From Clostridiaceae bacterium (GTDB lineage: Bacteria > Bacillota > Clostridia > Lachnospirales > Lachnospiraceae), in the NCBI GenBank assembly GCA_009911065.1, contig QXWR01000027.1, positions 1 through 64,000 on the forward strand: a stretch of 64,000 bases of DNA, in the 5' to 3' direction. A program made the position numbers and the translations under genes. This document shows positions 1 through 9,041 of this stretch, in pieces. The notes beneath the pieces are model-generated. The model was not told the DNA's origin, made no database searches, and saw only the letters and a list, made by a program, of their open reading frames with translations. How positions within the stretch are numbered: position 1 is the stretch's first letter; each line of letters begins with the position of its first letter.

Positions 1-61
1 TATATTTTTTTGTGGTTGCAGGCTCCGAAAAGCCTTGATATTACAGTGTTCCTATTAAAAC

Positions 62-382
62 TCATTCATAGAACAAGGGTAATACATATTCATGATATTC
101 ATTCATGTGATTGTTCAAAATACACACATTCTTAAAAATCATTCCTGGTTCATACATCTGAAATACCTTTTTCATCTCCATACTGACCAAAAAGAACTGT
201 TTGTCCAAAACATCAATAAAATCTAATGAATATGGAGCATCCGAAAACAAAACATTTACATCTGGAATCTGCTTTGCATTTCTAAGGCAAACCTGTTTCC
301 TCTGCTTTACTACATCTCCAGAATTGGTAATTACTGGTGTATGGAGATACCTGCTGTCCTGACGGATTCTAAAATATTCCAT
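62..382 (-). pseudogene. Truncated Imm11-like (DUF1629-type) protein
   Basis: This is a shortened paralogue of the protein at 31120..31671. Both begin MEYF, share a short N-terminal stretch (QD..Y..TP) and a core around DF(I/V)DVL, LVS and a MYE/AYDE segment. I place the start at 382 rather than the upstream ATG at 400 because the paralogue starts at the same MEYF. The reading frame stops after 106 residues (paralogue: 183). Past the stop, another frame near the window edge reads SRLFGACNHKK, which faintly resembles SLLRRGCKGIHYQR of the paralogue, so the C terminus looks decayed by frameshift or deletion. It is the last gene of the sheath transcription unit, right after a VgrG-like gene. The family is known from polymorphic-toxin and type VI loci. 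An immunity role here is inference. Confidence 0.5.
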
Positions 383-445
383 AACTGAAACCTTCTCCAT
401 TCTTTCTCATTTTCTTCCAACTTTACCTTTCCTTCTGCTTTTTAG

Positions 446-2029
446 TTAGCCTCCTAAATGTTTTCCTAAACCTGCATAAATATTTCTATGGTCTTTTCCG
501 GTTTTTGACACGGGAACTCCTCCTATTAACGCATTCTCCATTGATTTCCTCAAATCATTTCTTACCCCTCCCACAGCATAGTCCAATACTTGAGGAAAGG
601 TTATTTCATCGTCCTTATTCTTGTCCATCGGATTCTTTTTGCTTTCCATCTCATAAGATGATAACACATATTTTTTTGCACTATAAAATATATCATTTCC
701 ACTCATTTCAACAAAATTATTTGTCTCCGACTGCTCTATTTTTATATATTCTCTTGAACCTATTGTACAATTTCCTTTTGTTGTGATACAAATACTTCCT
801 TTTGCAGATAAATGAAGAGAACCTTGGGATTGGAACAATATTCCTGATTGATCCATTAATATCAAATCATTTCGTGTTGATTTTTTATGTCCAGATAATT
901 GAATCATATCCGGCAATATGCAAAACATTTTGTGATTGGCACAAAACTCCTTCCTGTCCGGTTCCGGATAAGAAGCCAATCTTTCCCTTTTCCCATGAAT
1001 CACATAACCATGACTTTCATAATCATCTGGAAAATAAACACATACCTTTGTTCCCTGCTCTGGCATAGAGTAGAAAACATTTCCCGATTCCGGCAAATAA
1101 GGAAACTCAAATCTCTTTTTCGGGCTTCCTGTATCTAAATCAAAATCAACCTGAATCCATTCATAATTTGTAGAATATACAGTTCCTTCTAATACTGTGC
1201 CTTTTAGTTCACTGGTCTCCGGTCTTTCTAAGCGAAAGAAATTAGGTAAACTGCATTTATATTTCATTTCTAAGTTTCCTTTTTGAAAACAAATCTCCTT
1301 TTCCATAATTTGCAGTTTATTGCCCATATATATTACCCATTCCCCTAATTCCAGTGTATTCTCACACTCAAATTCCAATATTTCATAACATCCCTTCTCA
1401 ATCACTTCATATCGTTCTTTTCTTTGATTTATAAAAATCTTCTCCTTTGATAATATATGATCATCCTCTAATAAAAGCGGATTCTTTCCAAACCTTCTGT
1501 CATAATCTCCCACAATAATTCGATTGGGATGGATCGTATGGTCTACCCATACTATCGTTTTTAATCTTCCTGCTAATTGTTTTATGCCTGCCCAATTTGT
1601 TTTCTCATATTGGATAAAAGGCGTTTCTAATTGAATATTCTTATAATTTCCCAAATAAATTTTACATGGTCCATAATTTAAATATTGTATTACATCCATA
1701 TAAGTCATCTCCACATCTTGTACTACATGACTTTCAGGGGTCTGATCCATAAAAAAACTCTCTGTCTTCCCTCGTATTTCTACATATCGAAAATGTCTGT
1801 CTGGATAATAGTTCAATTCTGTAATTATCCCAAAAAATAAATCTGTCCCATCTTCTTGATTAACCTGAATTTTCTGCCAAATTGCACTTCTTTCTTGGCA
1901 TAGCTGGTAGGATGTCTCTGTCAGAAGTCCCTTTATTGTAATAATACCATGTTCATTTACTTGTGTATGAATCTCTAAAAAATATATAGTTTCAAATTCA
2001 ACAAAGCCAGAAATCCTAATTATCCCCAT
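446..2029 (-). CDS. VgrG/Pvc8-like spike protein with short C-terminal extension
   Basis: This 527-aa protein has the layout of a contractile-system spike. A gpD/VgrG-like base spans about residues 1-270, and it opens with the family pattern of a short strand and then QVNEHG....KG, also seen in the other three spikes. An OB-fold-like segment covers about 275-347 (PYLPESGNVFYSMPEQGTKV then VYFPDDYE). A polar beta-rich shaft follows at about 380-455. The last 70 residues (DEITFPQVLDYAVGGVRND to the end) are not in the shorter spikes and could be a small toxin or cargo-docking tail. The start follows AGGAGGGATAGAGG. It lies 3 bases after the TPR lipoprotein gene and just before the truncated Imm11-like gene. 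In such systems the spike sits at the tip of the tube and carries effectors. The family assignment is firm; the function of the tail is unknown. Confidence 0.8.
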   Translation of the reverse strand: MGIIRISGFVEFETIYFLEIHTQVNEHGIITIKGLLTETSYQLCQERSAIWQKIQVNQEDGTDLFFGIITELNYYPDRHFRYVEIRGKTESFFMDQTPESHVVQDVEMTYMDVIQYLNYGPCKIYLGNYKNIQLETPFIQYEKTNWAGIKQLAGRLKTIVWVDHTIHPNRIIVGDYDRRFGKNPLLLEDDHILSKEKIFINQRKERYEVIEKGCYEILEFECENTLELGEWVIYMGNKLQIMEKEICFQKGNLEMKYKCSLPNFFRLERPETSELKGTVLEGTVYSTNYEWIQVDFDLDTGSPKKRFEFPYLPESGNVFYSMPEQGTKVCVYFPDDYESHGYVIHGKRERLASYPEPDRKEFCANHKMFCILPDMIQLSGHKKSTRNDLILMDQSGILFQSQGSLHLSAKGSICITTKGNCTIGSREYIKIEQSETNNFVEMSGNDIFYSAKKYVLSSYEMESKKNPMDKNKDDEITFPQVLDYAVGGVRNDLRKSMENALIGGVPVSKTGKDHRNIYAGLGKHLGG

Positions 2030-2032
2030 CCT

Positions 2033-3130
2033 CTATCCCTCCTGATTGGTAATGAGTTGCTCATACCATGTCTCAAATCCACTGCTTTTATCTCCTTCAT
2101 AATCTTCCTCATAGTAAATTTCCATTTGTTCCTTTATCATATCCATTGCTTCCCTTGCATACCTTGACCTCTCTGAACGGCTTTCAAAAACCTTATGTGC
2201 TTTTACAAACTCCTCTTCTGCCATGTCATTTTGGTTTAATTGAATAGCAGCTAATGCTTTTCCATAGCGGCAAACACCCAAATCAGTATTGTCTATTTGT
2301 TTTTCCCCATACAATTCAATACATTTATCACAAGCAGAAATCGCTTCTTCATATTCTTCTTTTTTACTGTAAACTCCTGCCATATTCAAATATACTTGAC
2401 CCAATTTGAAATAATTTTCATTTGCCTCAAATATCTTTTCTGCCTCCTGAAAATAAGTAAGGGCTTCCTCATATTCTTCTTTTTTATTTGAAAGTTTTCC
2501 TAAAAGAAAATAAATATCAGCAATATTGTTACTATTCTTCCCCTCTGCTTTTTCCACAATCTCTCGTGCTTTCTCAAAGCACTCACTTGCCTTATCAAAT
2601 TCCATCCGTCTCATATAAACCTCCCCCTGACACGAATAAGCTTCTCCTACCTTTGTGGATTTCTTACCATAAAACCTTTCCGCAGATTCTTGTGCTTTTC
2701 TTCCATATTCCAATGCCCGCATACTATTCTCCGGATCTTTGTCATTATATAAATCTGCCAGATGCCAATAATTATTATAATTCAATTCATCATCTCCTAT
2801 TTTTTCACAAAACCCGGATGACTTTTCAAAATATAGAGTTGCAGTATCTGTATCTGGAAATGAATAATAACATTGTCCCATAGAATTGAATAAAATAGCC
2901 TTTTCAATATCTATACCTGTATTATAAGTATCATAATACTCTTCTATTTTTTGATAATAAAATAATGCAGTTTCATAATCTCTTTGTTCAAAAGCATAAT
3001 CCGCAGAAAGAATCCATAAAGGTATATCTGTTCCTCCGTAAAAGGTTATGGTTGTTCTTTTCTTTTGGCATCCACATAATAACAATATAAAAATACATAT
3101 CCACAGGAACGTTTTTGTTGTTCTTTTCAT
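2033..3130 (-). CDS. TPR lipoprotein, copy 2 (candidate immunity protein)
   Basis: This 365-aa protein has a lipoprotein signal peptide: basic MKRTTK, a hydrophobic stretch, then lipobox LLCGC, so the mature protein is probably anchored to the outer face of the membrane. The rest is made of TPR-like helical repeats (YAFEQRDYETALFYYQKIEEYY, A.LYFEKS, EEALTYFQEAEKIFE and so on). I choose ATG 3130 (GGAG 9 bases upstream) over the ATG at 3145. It is a close tandem duplicate of the gene at 3257..4345; the first 60 residues after the lipobox are almost identical. The pair directly follows the DUF4280 effector at 4356..6146. A membrane-anchored duplicated protein downstream of a toxin-like gene suggests immunity, but this is inferred from position alone. 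Confidence 0.8.
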   Translation of the reverse strand: MKRTTKTFLWICIFILLLCGCQKKRTTITFYGGTDIPLWILSADYAFEQRDYETALFYYQKIEEYYDTYNTGIDIEKAILFNSMGQCYYSFPDTDTATLYFEKSSGFCEKIGDDELNYNNYWHLADLYNDKDPENSMRALEYGRKAQESAERFYGKKSTKVGEAYSCQGEVYMRRMEFDKASECFEKAREIVEKAEGKNSNNIADIYFLLGKLSNKKEEYEEALTYFQEAEKIFEANENYFKLGQVYLNMAGVYSKKEEYEEAISACDKCIELYGEKQIDNTDLGVCRYGKALAAIQLNQNDMAEEEFVKAHKVFESRSERSRYAREAMDMIKEQMEIYYEEDYEGDKSSGFETWYEQLITNQEG

Positions 3131-3256
3131 AATTAGTAACTCCAAAATAAAGCCTGAACTTTTAATTTATCTTTAAACTTTCTATATTGACTGAATTATC
3201 AAAAATATATGGATTTCTGTCAAATCATAAATCTAATTATCTCCCCTTACCTCTCT

Positions 3257-4345
3257 CTATTCTGTAATAAGTTTCTCATACCAAATCTCAAATCCACCGT
3301 TTTTATATTCTTCATAGTGCTTTTTATAATAAAATTCCAACTGCTCCTTTATTGAATCTATCATTTCATCTGCATATTTTGATTTCCCGGATTGGCTTTC
3401 GTAAATCTTATGTGCTTTTACAAACTCCTCTTCTGCCATATCTTTCTTATCCAAATAAGCAGCTACTAATGCTTTTCCAAAATGACAGTACCCCAAATCG
3501 GTATCAATTATATTATTCTTTTCATACAATTCAATGCACTTATCCCAGGTAGCAATAGCTTCTTCATACTCCTCTGTTTTGGTGTAAACTCCTCCTTTAT
3601 CCCTATATACCTGACCTAATTTAAAATAATTTTCATTTGCTTCAAATATTTTTTCTGCCTCCTGATAATAAGCAAGGGCTTCCTCATATTCTTCTTTTTT
3701 ATTGGAAAACTCTCCAAGAATAAAATACAGATAAGCCATACTATCACTATTTTTTCCCTCTGCCTTTTCCACAATCTTTCGTGCTTTCTCAAAACACTCG
3801 CTTGCCTTATCAAATTCCATATGTGTCATATAAACCTCTCCCTGACACATATAAGCTTTTCCTACCTTTGAAGATTCCTTACCATAAAACCTTTCCGCAG
3901 ATTCTTGTGCTTTTCTTCCATATTCCAATGCCTGCATACTATTTTCTGGTTCTTTGACATTATATAAATCTGCCAAATACCAATAATTATTAAAATTCAA
4001 TTCATCATCTCCTATTTTTTCACAAAGCCCTGATGACTTCTCAAAATATAGGATTGCATTTTCTATATCTGGAAACGAATAATAACATTGTCCCATAGAA
4101 TTAAATAAAATAGCCTTTTCAATATCTATACCTGTATTATAAGTATCATAATACTTTTCTATTTTTTGATAATACAACAATGCAGTTTCATAATCTCTTT
4201 GTTCAAAAGCATAATCCGCAGAAAGAATCCATAAAGGTACATCTGTTCCTCCGTAAAAGGTTATGGTTGTTCTTCTCTTTTGACACCCACATAATAACAA
4301 TATGAAAATACATATCCATACAAACTTTTTTGTTATTTTTTTCAT
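3257..4345 (-). CDS. TPR lipoprotein, copy 1 (candidate immunity protein)
   Basis: This 362-aa protein has the lipobox LLCGC after a short basic N terminus and then TPR-like repeats, as in the neighbouring copy at 2033..3130. The two share long identical stretches near the N terminus and diverge toward the C terminus, as expected for duplication followed by divergence. ATG 4345 matches the start of the paralogue. An ATG at 4366 would overlap the end of the upstream effector gene by 11 bases and has no clear ribosome binding site. Likely role: a lipid-anchored binding protein on the outer membrane face that neutralises the product of the preceding gene or scaffolds the injection machine. Neither can be shown from the sequence. 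Confidence 0.8.
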   Translation of the reverse strand: MKKITKKFVWICIFILLLCGCQKRRTTITFYGGTDVPLWILSADYAFEQRDYETALLYYQKIEKYYDTYNTGIDIEKAILFNSMGQCYYSFPDIENAILYFEKSSGLCEKIGDDELNFNNYWYLADLYNVKEPENSMQALEYGRKAQESAERFYGKESSKVGKAYMCQGEVYMTHMEFDKASECFEKARKIVEKAEGKNSDSMAYLYFILGEFSNKKEEYEEALAYYQEAEKIFEANENYFKLGQVYRDKGGVYTKTEEYEEAIATWDKCIELYEKNNIIDTDLGYCHFGKALVAAYLDKKDMAEEEFVKAHKIYESQSGKSKYADEMIDSIKEQLEFYYKKHYEEYKNGGFEIWYEKLITE

Positions 4346-4355
4346 AATTTTCGTA

Positions 4356-6146
4356 TTATTCCTCATTCATCAATTTAGGACTTAAAGCATCTTTTATTCC
4401 ATCCATTTTTTTATTTCTAACTTCTTCTTGATCTAGTACATGCTTTTTGCAAATAAACCATGCTGCTGGTGTTATATTCCATTCCCATCCATTAGCTATA
4501 TAATCTCTTTTTTTTTCCACATTGTATACATACTCTCCTACCTTCGTTCCTTTTTCATCATACTTGCAATAAGCTGTATGTACCATATCATAATCTCCTG
4601 AATAGTCTTTTAAACCAATCTCTTCTGTGTTATTACAATATACAGTTAATTTAATTTCTTCGATCCATTCTTCATTTGACTGCATAAAAAAACTAATTAT
4701 AGTCATTATCAAAGATACTATTGTATTTACTTTATAAACTATCTTTCCCAAATTAGGATCGATTTTTCCGCCTACTGCTTCATCTAATGAAATCCCTTCC
4801 ACAATACCAGATAAAAGATCTCCACCTTCTATTGCCTCTTTCAAATTCACCATTCCGATCAAAACAGGAACCACCACCAGTCCAGTAAAAGGCATAATGA
4901 TTCCTATTATATTTGACACATTTCGATGCACCTCTTCTTTATAGGCATGAGATACAAATTCGATATAAATTGGTGCCTTTAACTCCTCTATTGATATTTC
5001 ATCTGAATACATTACTTCTTTATAATTTTCTAAAAATTCAGTTGCTTTTTGGTATGAATATCCTTCAACATCAATACCTGTGCGTGTATACTCAAAAAAT
5101 TTTCTTCTTTTAGTCAATAACCGATCATGGCAATCATCAATTAGTGCGTTTACCAAATTTAATGTTTCTACAATCCAAAATTGACAATACTCATAATATT
5201 CCTGACCACTGGTGTAAAACGACAGAACTCCTCCGCCTCTGCATATTAAATAAGATTCCATTGTAACCCAATGAGTAGCCTCTGGTTTGAATTTAGAAGC
5301 TGATTGGTATACTTCGTTCACCTGTTCTATTGCTTGATTTAATACTTGTTCCTGTTTTAAATAATGCTCCCGGTCTACAAAAACTTTCTGTTGAACATCT
5401 ATAGTATATTCTTTTATTTCCTGTAACGCATCCAAAATTTCCTTCGTATGATGTACTACATATTCATAATCTGTACCAAATACGAAAAATTTATCATCTT
5501 TAAGCAATAATTTGATTTTTTCTTGTACCTCTTCAATATTTTTCAATTTCTCCATTTCATAATAATAATCAGTCTCTGCATTTTCATCTTTTATAACATG
5601 TTCAAGATCTTCTGAATAACCATATGATATTTCAATTCTGTGTTTGAATACATCCCAGGCTTTTTTACGAGTATCCTCACAAAAATATTTTAACTTATTC
5701 CACAATGGCTCAAAGTCATATTCCAATACAATCTTAAAATAATTTTCTGAAATTGCTTTCTCACTTACATTCATCCATCGATCCAACAAGGGTAATAAAC
5801 ATGGTCGATAACTCTCCCCTTGTTTATAGGATTGAATAGCATATTGAATATTTGGACCCTGACTATCCCAGGCATTTATATAATTCAACATATTTTCATA
5901 AAACGGAGAAATACAATAAAAAAATGGTGGAATATTTTCAATTGGAACACAGTTCTTTTCATGTGCGCATAAATGATCATTTTGCAATAAGCCATGGCTA
6001 CAAGGTATTCTCAGATTCACATATAAATCTTTCCCTGTAGTAATTTCTTTTGCATAAGAACAATGAATTTTTGCTCCATCCACTACAACTTTATCTTTTT
6101 CGTCTTTGCTTTTAGCTCTCAGATGTCCATCATGTAATTTTTCCAT
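4356..6146 (-). CDS. DUF4280/PAAR-like protein with C-terminal membrane-inserting toxin-like domain
   Basis: The 596-aa product starts with a Cys-rich DUF4280-type region (about 18-80; Cys29, 49, 60, 66, 78). In CIS and type VI loci this family caps the spike like PAAR. A long helical middle part ends in the motif ESYLICRGGGVLSFYTSGQ (297-315). The stand-alone DUF4280 protein at 30432..31160 ends at the equivalent motif ESFLVCRCGGMITFYSSGQ. Everything after residue 315 is therefore an added effector-type extension of about 280 residues. The extension has two hydrophobic segments (about 411-435 and 469-489) and a polar end (TVYCNNTEE, YCKYDEKG). The hydrophobic pair fits a pore-forming or membrane-inserting toxin. 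The start follows AAGGAGATAAGAT. It sits between a spike gene and two tandem lipoproteins. The toxin assignment is inference; DUF4280 membership is by recognition. Confidence 0.75.
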   Translation of the reverse strand: MEKLHDGHLRAKSKDEKDKVVVDGAKIHCSYAKEITTGKDLYVNLRIPCSHGLLQNDHLCAHEKNCVPIENIPPFFYCISPFYENMLNYINAWDSQGPNIQYAIQSYKQGESYRPCLLPLLDRWMNVSEKAISENYFKIVLEYDFEPLWNKLKYFCEDTRKKAWDVFKHRIEISYGYSEDLEHVIKDENAETDYYYEMEKLKNIEEVQEKIKLLLKDDKFFVFGTDYEYVVHHTKEILDALQEIKEYTIDVQQKVFVDREHYLKQEQVLNQAIEQVNEVYQSASKFKPEATHWVTMESYLICRGGGVLSFYTSGQEYYEYCQFWIVETLNLVNALIDDCHDRLLTKRRKFFEYTRTGIDVEGYSYQKATEFLENYKEVMYSDEISIEELKAPIYIEFVSHAYKEEVHRNVSNIIGIIMPFTGLVVVPVLIGMVNLKEAIEGGDLLSGIVEGISLDEAVGGKIDPNLGKIVYKVNTIVSLIMTIISFFMQSNEEWIEEIKLTVYCNNTEEIGLKDYSGDYDMVHTAYCKYDEKGTKVGEYVYNVEKKRDYIANGWEWNITPAAWFICKKHVLDQEEVRNKKMDGIKDALSPKLMNEE

Positions 6147-6166
6147 ATCTTATCTCCTTAAATATC

Positions 6167-7522
6167 TTATAGATGCTTTATATTTCTCCCCTTTTCATAT
6201 ATTCCATCATTTATTACAATAATATTTTCGTTTTGTTGGACGCTTACACAGTCAGCTCCTTGAATTAATACTTCCTGACCACTTTGTATATCTACTACTG
6301 AATCAGACTGAATCGAAATTCCGTAATCACTTTTAATAAAAATTCCTTTATTATCTTGTAAACAGATAGAAATTCCGGCGTTATTGGTTAATACAATAGA
6401 CTCAGGCGTAAAATACAATTCCTTACCATATCGGGTTCTAAATGATTTTTTATTTGGGTCCAACCTCGTTTGATCCCCTTCTTTATGGACATTACTAATT
6501 ATATAGGCATGTTCTTCAAATCCATCTGGAAAATATAAGCGTACTTTCTCTCCAACTTCAGGCATACAATACCATCCTGTCCCATTAGGAGATGTATAAA
6601 TTGTCGCATAATCATACCAAATGCCATCTCCCCAATCTTGATCCAAATCGCATTGTGATTCTATTTTTACTCTGGCATTCTTCACATCTTTTACGATAGC
6701 TGGTATAGATATACCTTTAAGGTTATGGTTATATTTTGATGATGGAATACGACAATATTTTTCTGGCTTTAATCTGTACTGAATCATTGCTTCACCTTGT
6801 TTTTTGAATACAATTAGTTTTTCTATTCTCCACTTTTTGTCCTTCAGATTAATCAATTCTCCAATCTCATAATAATCTTTTGATGTAATAATACACTCCT
6901 CATATGGTATTTTAGAATTTTCTCTTTTATGTTGCAATTGAATATCATCACAATCGATTTCATAATATTTTTTTCTTACTGGCACACCAAAGTAAATACA
7001 TGGGTAAATGTTATTACAGTCTGCCATCAATATTTGTCCTTGTTCCATTGCTAGTCTTTTTAAAAATTCCCAATCACTCTCTTTATATTGAACGATAACT
7101 CTCTCTGGTTTTGCCTGTTTGTCTGCTGTATAAATCATTCCCGTATGCACTGTATGTTTTAAAACCTCATCTACAATTTGTCGAAAAGTTTGAGTATTCC
7201 CTTGAAATACTCGTTCTCTGCACGTTTGGTCTAATAACACAGTATAGGAAAGAGCATGAAGAGACAACAGCCTGATGCCGCCTATATATTTTATTTTTAG
7301 ATCCGAAATTACTCCTTTAAAAAGAACAATTTCAGAATCATCTTCCTGAACTGCAATAATACTTAATTCTTTTATCTGATTTTCATAAATATTTTTTTCA
7401 TCATCTTCTGATATATATCCCATGAAAAATGCTTTAAAGTGTTCGTTTACTTCTTTTTCAATCGTAAATTTTAATATTGATATATATGTTATAGGTTCTA
7501 TTTTAATCTCTACAATCTTCAT
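6167..7522 (-). CDS. VgrG/Pvc8-like spike protein (short form)
   Basis: This 451-aa protein is a spike without C-terminal extension. A gpD-like base covers about 1-240 and includes QYKESDWEFLKRLA, a pattern repeated in the other spikes. An OB-fold-like segment lies at about 250-330 (YATIYTSPNGTGWYCMPEVGEKVRLYFPDG). A beta-helical shaft at about 345-440 reads SIVLTNNAGISICLQDNKGIFIKSD. It closely resembles the 456-aa spike at 32295..33665. The ATG overlaps the stop of the upstream chaperone-like gene by 4 bases (ATGA), implying translational coupling. It is followed after 20 bases by the DUF4280 effector. Expected role: trimeric puncturing tip on the tube that accepts the DUF4280 effector as cap. 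Confidence 0.85.
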   Translation of the reverse strand: MKIVEIKIEPITYISILKFTIEKEVNEHFKAFFMGYISEDDEKNIYENQIKELSIIAVQEDDSEIVLFKGVISDLKIKYIGGIRLLSLHALSYTVLLDQTCRERVFQGNTQTFRQIVDEVLKHTVHTGMIYTADKQAKPERVIVQYKESDWEFLKRLAMEQGQILMADCNNIYPCIYFGVPVRKKYYEIDCDDIQLQHKRENSKIPYEECIITSKDYYEIGELINLKDKKWRIEKLIVFKKQGEAMIQYRLKPEKYCRIPSSKYNHNLKGISIPAIVKDVKNARVKIESQCDLDQDWGDGIWYDYATIYTSPNGTGWYCMPEVGEKVRLYFPDGFEEHAYIISNVHKEGDQTRLDPNKKSFRTRYGKELYFTPESIVLTNNAGISICLQDNKGIFIKSDYGISIQSDSVVDIQSGQEVLIQGADCVSVQQNENIIVINDGIYEKGRNIKHL

Positions 7523-8106
7523 CCTCTTTCTCCTCGTGATTGTTCTTTTATAGTCTCAATTACTTTAACAAAGAGATAATTCCACTCTTTCATATAACTA
7601 AATGGACAATTAAACATTCCCAATATCATTCCTGTTTTTATTAGCCAAAAATATACAAAATTATATAAAGGACCATCCATTCCATAACTCTTAAAATCCA
7701 TCCATGGAACTGGACTATCCTGTAAAGACATTATTTCATTATGAAAAAACAAAACAGATGGATTCACATTTTTTAATGCAACTTGCATATCTTTCAAACC
7801 ATGTGCAAGCGATTCCCATGTAACCATCTTTTCATCAAATTTGCTAAATGTCATATTAATCTGTTCTGTTTCATCACATAAAATGATTTGTGGCCGAAAC
7901 ACAGATGGGTACTTATATTTTGCTGTTTCCTCTGACATAAAATCAAATTTATCTGGTAACATAATAGAAATATAGTTGTCAAATAATTCCATATTTTTAA
8001 ACTGAATTAGTTCGTTTCCCACATATATTCCTGTTTTTATACAATTACAGGTTTTTCTGCGTTCTCGCCATTTTAATGCTATAATTTGTTCATCTGTGTA
8101 TGACAT
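7519..8106 (-). CDS. Small chaperone/adaptor-like protein of the payload cassette
   Basis: This 195-aa protein has no signal peptide or membrane segment. It is paralogous to 33655..34215; both start M.Y.D, contain W.DF.S(Y/F)G.DG..YNF, and end with an FNC/FHC strand, a Trp and an amphipathic helix (FVKVIETIKEQ). The pattern of an early strand pair, a middle YNF...GM.LG.FNC block and a terminal helix is compatible with a Mog1/PsbP-like fold such as the Eag (DUF1795) chaperones that load VgrG-linked effectors. That comparison is my inference from pattern and gene order. In both cassettes the gene comes immediately before a spike gene. It has a very strong ribosome binding site (GGAGGAGGGGT). 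Alternatively it is a small baseplate or adaptor subunit. Confidence 0.65.
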   Translation of the reverse strand: MSYTDEQIIALKWRERRKTCNCIKTGIYVGNELIQFKNMELFDNYISIMLPDKFDFMSEETAKYKYPSVFRPQIILCDETEQINMTFSKFDEKMVTWESLAHGLKDMQVALKNVNPSVLFFHNEIMSLQDSPVPWMDFKSYGMDGPLYNFVYFWLIKTGMILGMFNCPFSYMKEWNYLFVKVIETIKEQSRGERG

Positions 8107-8155
8107 ACCCCTCCTCCATAATTTCGTAAATATTCGCTATAAATTTCCTTTCCTC

Positions 8156-8995
8156 CTAACACCTCACCACAACCACCGCCGCATTATCCCGATCTTCCTC
8201 CATACTCCGGTTCACCAACTCCACCAGACCAAACGCCTTCTCCTGGCAGCTGCCTTCCTCCTCCAGACAGTCCTCCATATCCTTCCATCTGGCTGTCTCA
8301 TACAATCCATCGGTCATCACCACTACATATTCCCCTCCGTACAACTGGATCGGCGTGTCAAAAAATTCAATGTTGTGAAAACCATCCTGGCCTATAAAAT
8401 TGTAAAGCCGGTGTTGTCCTAATAGAGAAACTGCTTCCTGCTTTGTAAGCTTCCCTTCCTCATATTTCTGTTTTGCCAGCATATGAACAGTATGACCGGA
8501 CGAAACCGGCACCAATTCCTGTTTCCGGTAAACTGCTACCTGAACATTCCCCACTACGGCATAGTATAAACGACGATCCTTGATCATCACTGCAGCAGCA
8601 GAAGCAGTTCCCTGTCCATTTTCCATTTTATTTAAAATTTCCCGGTTTGCACCCTGAAAAGCTTTTCGAAAGGAATATTGGGGATTGTAAAAGGAACTTC
8701 GGTCCTGAAAAATTTCCTGAAATGTTTCCACCACAATCCGGCTGGCAATCTTACCTCCAAAATGCTTTCCCATTCCATCTGCCACAATCGCCATAAGCCC
8801 GTCTTCTGTTTCACATATCCCATATTCATCCTCCTGAATCTCCCTATCCCCGATTGTTTTAGAAACTCCTATGTCCCATTCTGATTTTCTTTTAGGGGCT
8901 TTATTCCCAAATCTTATTTGCAGCCATATTCGTACCCCTATAAGGATTAAAACAAGAAGGGACAACCCTATTATTGTGTGCTCAGGAATCGTCAT
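8156..8995 (-). CDS. PP2C-family Ser/Thr phosphatase, membrane anchored
   Basis: The 279-aa product has one N-terminal transmembrane segment (about 8-26) and a cytoplasmic PP2C domain. The metal-binding motifs are intact: Glu55-Asp56 in QEDEYG, Asp73-Gly74 in VADGMGKHFGG, Asp229 in MTDGLYE and Asp270 in RDNAAV. It should be an active Mn/Mg-dependent phosphoprotein phosphatase. I start it at ATG 8995, with GGAG 7 bases upstream. The frame is open to 9139 but that would overlap the FHA gene. It follows two FHA-domain genes, which bind phospho-Thr, so the three resemble the threonine-phosphorylation switch (PppA/Fha) of type VI systems. No cognate kinase gene is visible in the window. Confidence 0.88.
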   Translation of the reverse strand: MTIPEHTIIGLSLLVLILIGVRIWLQIRFGNKAPKRKSEWDIGVSKTIGDREIQEDEYGICETEDGLMAIVADGMGKHFGGKIASRIVVETFQEIFQDRSSFYNPQYSFRKAFQGANREILNKMENGQGTASAAAVMIKDRRLYYAVVGNVQVAVYRKQELVPVSSGHTVHMLAKQKYEEGKLTKQEAVSLLGQHRLYNFIGQDGFHNIEFFDTPIQLYGGEYVVVMTDGLYETARWKDMEDCLEEEGSCQEKAFGLVELVNRSMEEDRDNAAVVVVRC

Positions 8996-9041
8996 ATTTT
9001 TTCTCCATTCCCTCTCATCCTTGACTTTAAAAACTACAGCT

